Notes under the pieces: generated by a model | What the model was told of the DNA's origin: nothing | The model's database searches: none | Seen by the model: only the letters and a program-made list of their open reading frames with translations | In this document: one piece after another, positions 62,392-64,000 of the stretch | How positions within the stretch are numbered: position 1 is the first letter of the stretch | Layout: every line of letters begins with the position of its first letter | Program-made: the position numbers and the translations under genes | Source: Stutzerimonas xanthomarina | GTDB lineage: Bacteria > Pseudomonadota > Gammaproteobacteria > Pseudomonadales > Pseudomonadaceae | NCBI RefSeq assembly: GCF_003935375.1 | Contig: NZ_RHQM01000008.1 | Span: 62,001 to 126,000, forward strand | Length of the DNA: 64,000 bases | Direction: 5' to 3'

Positions 62392-63435
62392 TCAGGCCCG
62401 CCAGCCGGCCGCAAGTTCACGGGTCAGCTGGCCGGCAGGGATCTCCCGACAGCCGCTGACGTTCTGCCCGGCCCACAGCGGCGTGCAGTGATCCAGGCCC
62501 CGCTTCTCGGTCTGGGCGCGCAGCGCGCCGATGGCGTTGCCGGCCAGCGGGAAGGGCGGCACGCCTTCGGGCAGTGGACCCAGCTCACGCATGATGCGGT
62601 TGACGATGCCGCGTGCGGGGCGGCCACTGAACAGGGTGGTCAGCGCCGTATGCGCTGCCTGCGGGCTCTTCAGTGCGGCGCGATGCAGCGCATTGGTGCG
62701 GCTTTCCGGACACAACAGGTAGGCGGTGCCCAGTTGTACGCCAGCCGCACCGAGGGTCTGTGCCGCGGCCACTCCCTGGGCGTCGGCGATGCCTCCGGCA
62801 GCGACCACCGGCACATCCAGCGCGGCGACCAGTTGTGGCAGCAGCGCGAAGGTGCCGAGCTGGTTGGTCAGGTCTTCGCTGAGAAAGATGCCGCGGTGGC
62901 CGCCGGCTTCCAGGCCCTGGGCAATCACCAGGTCGACGTCGTGCTGCTGCAGCCAAAGGCCTTCGGCGACCGTTGTTGCGCTTGAAGCAATCTTCGCTCC
63001 GGTAGAGCGGGCGCGCTGCAACAGTTCGGGGCTAGGCAGGCCGAAGTGGAAGCTGACCAGCGCCGGCTTGTGCCGCTCCAGCACCTCGGCCATTGCGGCA
63101 TCGAACGGTTGGCGGGTGGCGCCGGTGGGAATGCTCGCCGGGTCGATGGCGAACTCGGCGAACATGGGTGCGAGCATCCGGTGCCAGGCGTCGAAGGCCG
63201 TCGGGTCGGCAGCCGGCGTCTGGTGGCAGAAGAAGTTGACGTTGTAGGGCCGGTCGGTCAGCGCCTCGATGGCGGTCAGCTCGGCGTCCAGCGCCTCGGC
63301 ATTGAGCATGCCGGCCGGGATCGAACCCAGCCCGCCGGCCTCGCACACCGCTGCGGCCAGCAGGTGATTCTGCGCACCGGCCATGGGCGCCTGGATGATC
63401 GGGTGCTCGATGCCGAAGAGATCGCGCAGGTCCAT
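62392..63435 (-). CDS. Nitronate monooxygenase
   Basis: A 347-aa FMN TIM-barrel enzyme (2-nitropropane dioxygenase family). Motifs are HPIIQAPMAGAQN at the N-terminus, the loop VSFHFGLPSP, EAGGHRGIF with the catalytic His, and VVAAGGIADAQGVAAAQTLGAAGVQLGTAYL. It detoxifies alkyl nitronates such as propionate-3-nitronate. It sits alone beside the crt cluster with no evident link. Confidence 0.88.
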   Translation of the reverse strand: MDLRDLFGIEHPIIQAPMAGAQNHLLAAAVCEAGGLGSIPAGMLNAEALDAELTAIEALTDRPYNVNFFCHQTPAADPTAFDAWHRMLAPMFAEFAIDPASIPTGATRQPFDAAMAEVLERHKPALVSFHFGLPSPELLQRARSTGAKIASSATTVAEGLWLQQHDVDLVIAQGLEAGGHRGIFLSEDLTNQLGTFALLPQLVAALDVPVVAAGGIADAQGVAAAQTLGAAGVQLGTAYLLCPESRTNALHRAALKSPQAAHTALTTLFSGRPARGIVNRIMRELGPLPEGVPPFPLAGNAIGALRAQTEKRGLDHCTPLWAGQNVSGCREIPAGQLTRELAAGWRA

Positions 63436-63570
63436 GAGGTCAGCTCCGTTCAGTCGTCGTGGGGCGCCACTGTAGCCCGTGTCGGTGGTCGGGGAAAACG
63501 ACGCCGGTCATGCGGGACCTGCGCTGCGCAAGGCGGACGGGTAAACTGCGCGGCTCTCGAGGAGGATCAG

Positions 63571-64000
63571 ATGAACTACCGCCACGCCTTCCATGCCGGC
63601 AACCACGCCGACGTGCTCAAACACCTGGTTCTGAGCCGAATCTTCGCCCTGCTCGCGCGCAAGGAGGCGCCGTACGCCTACCTCGACAGCCATGCCGGCG
63701 TTGGCCTGTACGACCTGGCCGGCGACCAGGCCAGTCGTACTGGCGAGTGGCTGCAGGGCATCGCCCGCATCTGGCAGACCGAGACGCACCCTGCGCTGCT
63801 TGATGACTATCTCGACGTGATCCGCCAGCTCAACCCGGACGGCGCGCTGCGCTATTACCCCGGCTCGCCGGAGCTGGCGCGGCAACTGACCCGCGAGCAG
63901 GATCGTCTGCAGCTCAACGAAAAGCATCCCGAGGACGGCGCGCTGCTCAAGGACAACATGGCCGGCGACCGCCGCGTGGCCGTGCACCGCGGCGAGGGCT
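63571..64000 (+). CDS. rlmJ: 23S rRNA A2030 N6-methyltransferase RlmJ (partial, end missing)
   Basis: ATG 63571 follows GAGGAGGAT and the frame stays open to the window end, giving 143 codons. The start MNYRHAFHAGNHADVLKHLVLSRI and LDSHAGVGLYDL are diagnostic of RlmJ (YhiR), which methylates A2030 of 23S rRNA. The full protein is usually about 280 aa, so roughly half is present. Confidence 0.93.
   Translation, partial: MNYRHAFHAGNHADVLKHLVLSRIFALLARKEAPYAYLDSHAGVGLYDLAGDQASRTGEWLQGIARIWQTETHPALLDDYLDVIRQLNPDGALRYYPGSPELARQLTREQDRLQLNEKHPEDGALLKDNMAGDRRVAVHRGEG

Overview
The window is a 64 kb, GC-rich, gene-dense piece of a gammaproteobacterial chromosome. Gene content points to the Pseudomonas/Stutzerimonas group: a GcvR-type ACT protein, RarD, an OprD-family porin, MscK, NhaP2, a DUF3649/PepSY/DUF3325 iron block, an FCD-type GntR regulator, and a zeaxanthin-glucoside carotenoid cluster like those of yellow P. 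stutzeri-like strains. The species call is inference from gene content. No rRNA, tRNA, CRISPR array, insertion sequence or prophage is visible. Both ends cut through genes: gcvR-like on the left, rlmJ on the right.

Layout. 1-4.0 kb: end of a two-ACT-domain regulator, rarD, then an SDR dehydrogenase overlapping a cytoplasmic trehalase. 4.1-34.7 kb: a catabolic island for hexuronates and aldarates. It holds an FCD GntR regulator; a udh-lactonase-dctPQM operon; gudD-tctCBA; kdgD-KGSA dehydrogenase-gudD-garD; a LysR/galactarate (talarate) dehydratase pair; and an OprD-like porin. Inserted among these are azlCD, an AT-richer hipBA module whose hipA is frameshifted by a 7-bp tandem repeat, and an iron-uptake block (TonB receptor, DUF3649, PepSY, DUF3325) followed by a 2-hydroxyacid dehydrogenase and an aldose epimerase. 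35-39.7 kb: LEA14-like lipoprotein, slipin, NfeD, small membrane proteins, an SDR and a 53-aa Pmp3-family protein. 39.8-46 kb: hybrid kinase, CheR, CheB and a second REC-kinase. 46-54.7 kb: selO, mscK, nhaP2 and an acyl-CoA dehydrogenase. 54.8-62.3 kb: crtE, then idi-crtX-crtY-crtI-crtB and convergent crtZ. The window ends with a nitronate monooxygenase and rlmJ.

How the catabolic genes fit together. The porin and the TRAP and TTT transporters would bring uronates or aldarates in. Udh oxidises the uronate to an aldarolactone and the SMP-30 lactonase opens it to glucarate or galactarate. GudD (two copies), GarD and the enolase-family dehydratase give 5-keto-4-deoxyglucarate. KdgD converts this to 2-ketoglutarate semialdehyde, and the aldehyde dehydrogenase makes 2-ketoglutarate for the TCA cycle. 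The same 14-bp operator type (GTYRTCRTAYRACW) lies upstream of five of these transcription units, including the GntR gene itself, which predicts one local regulon.
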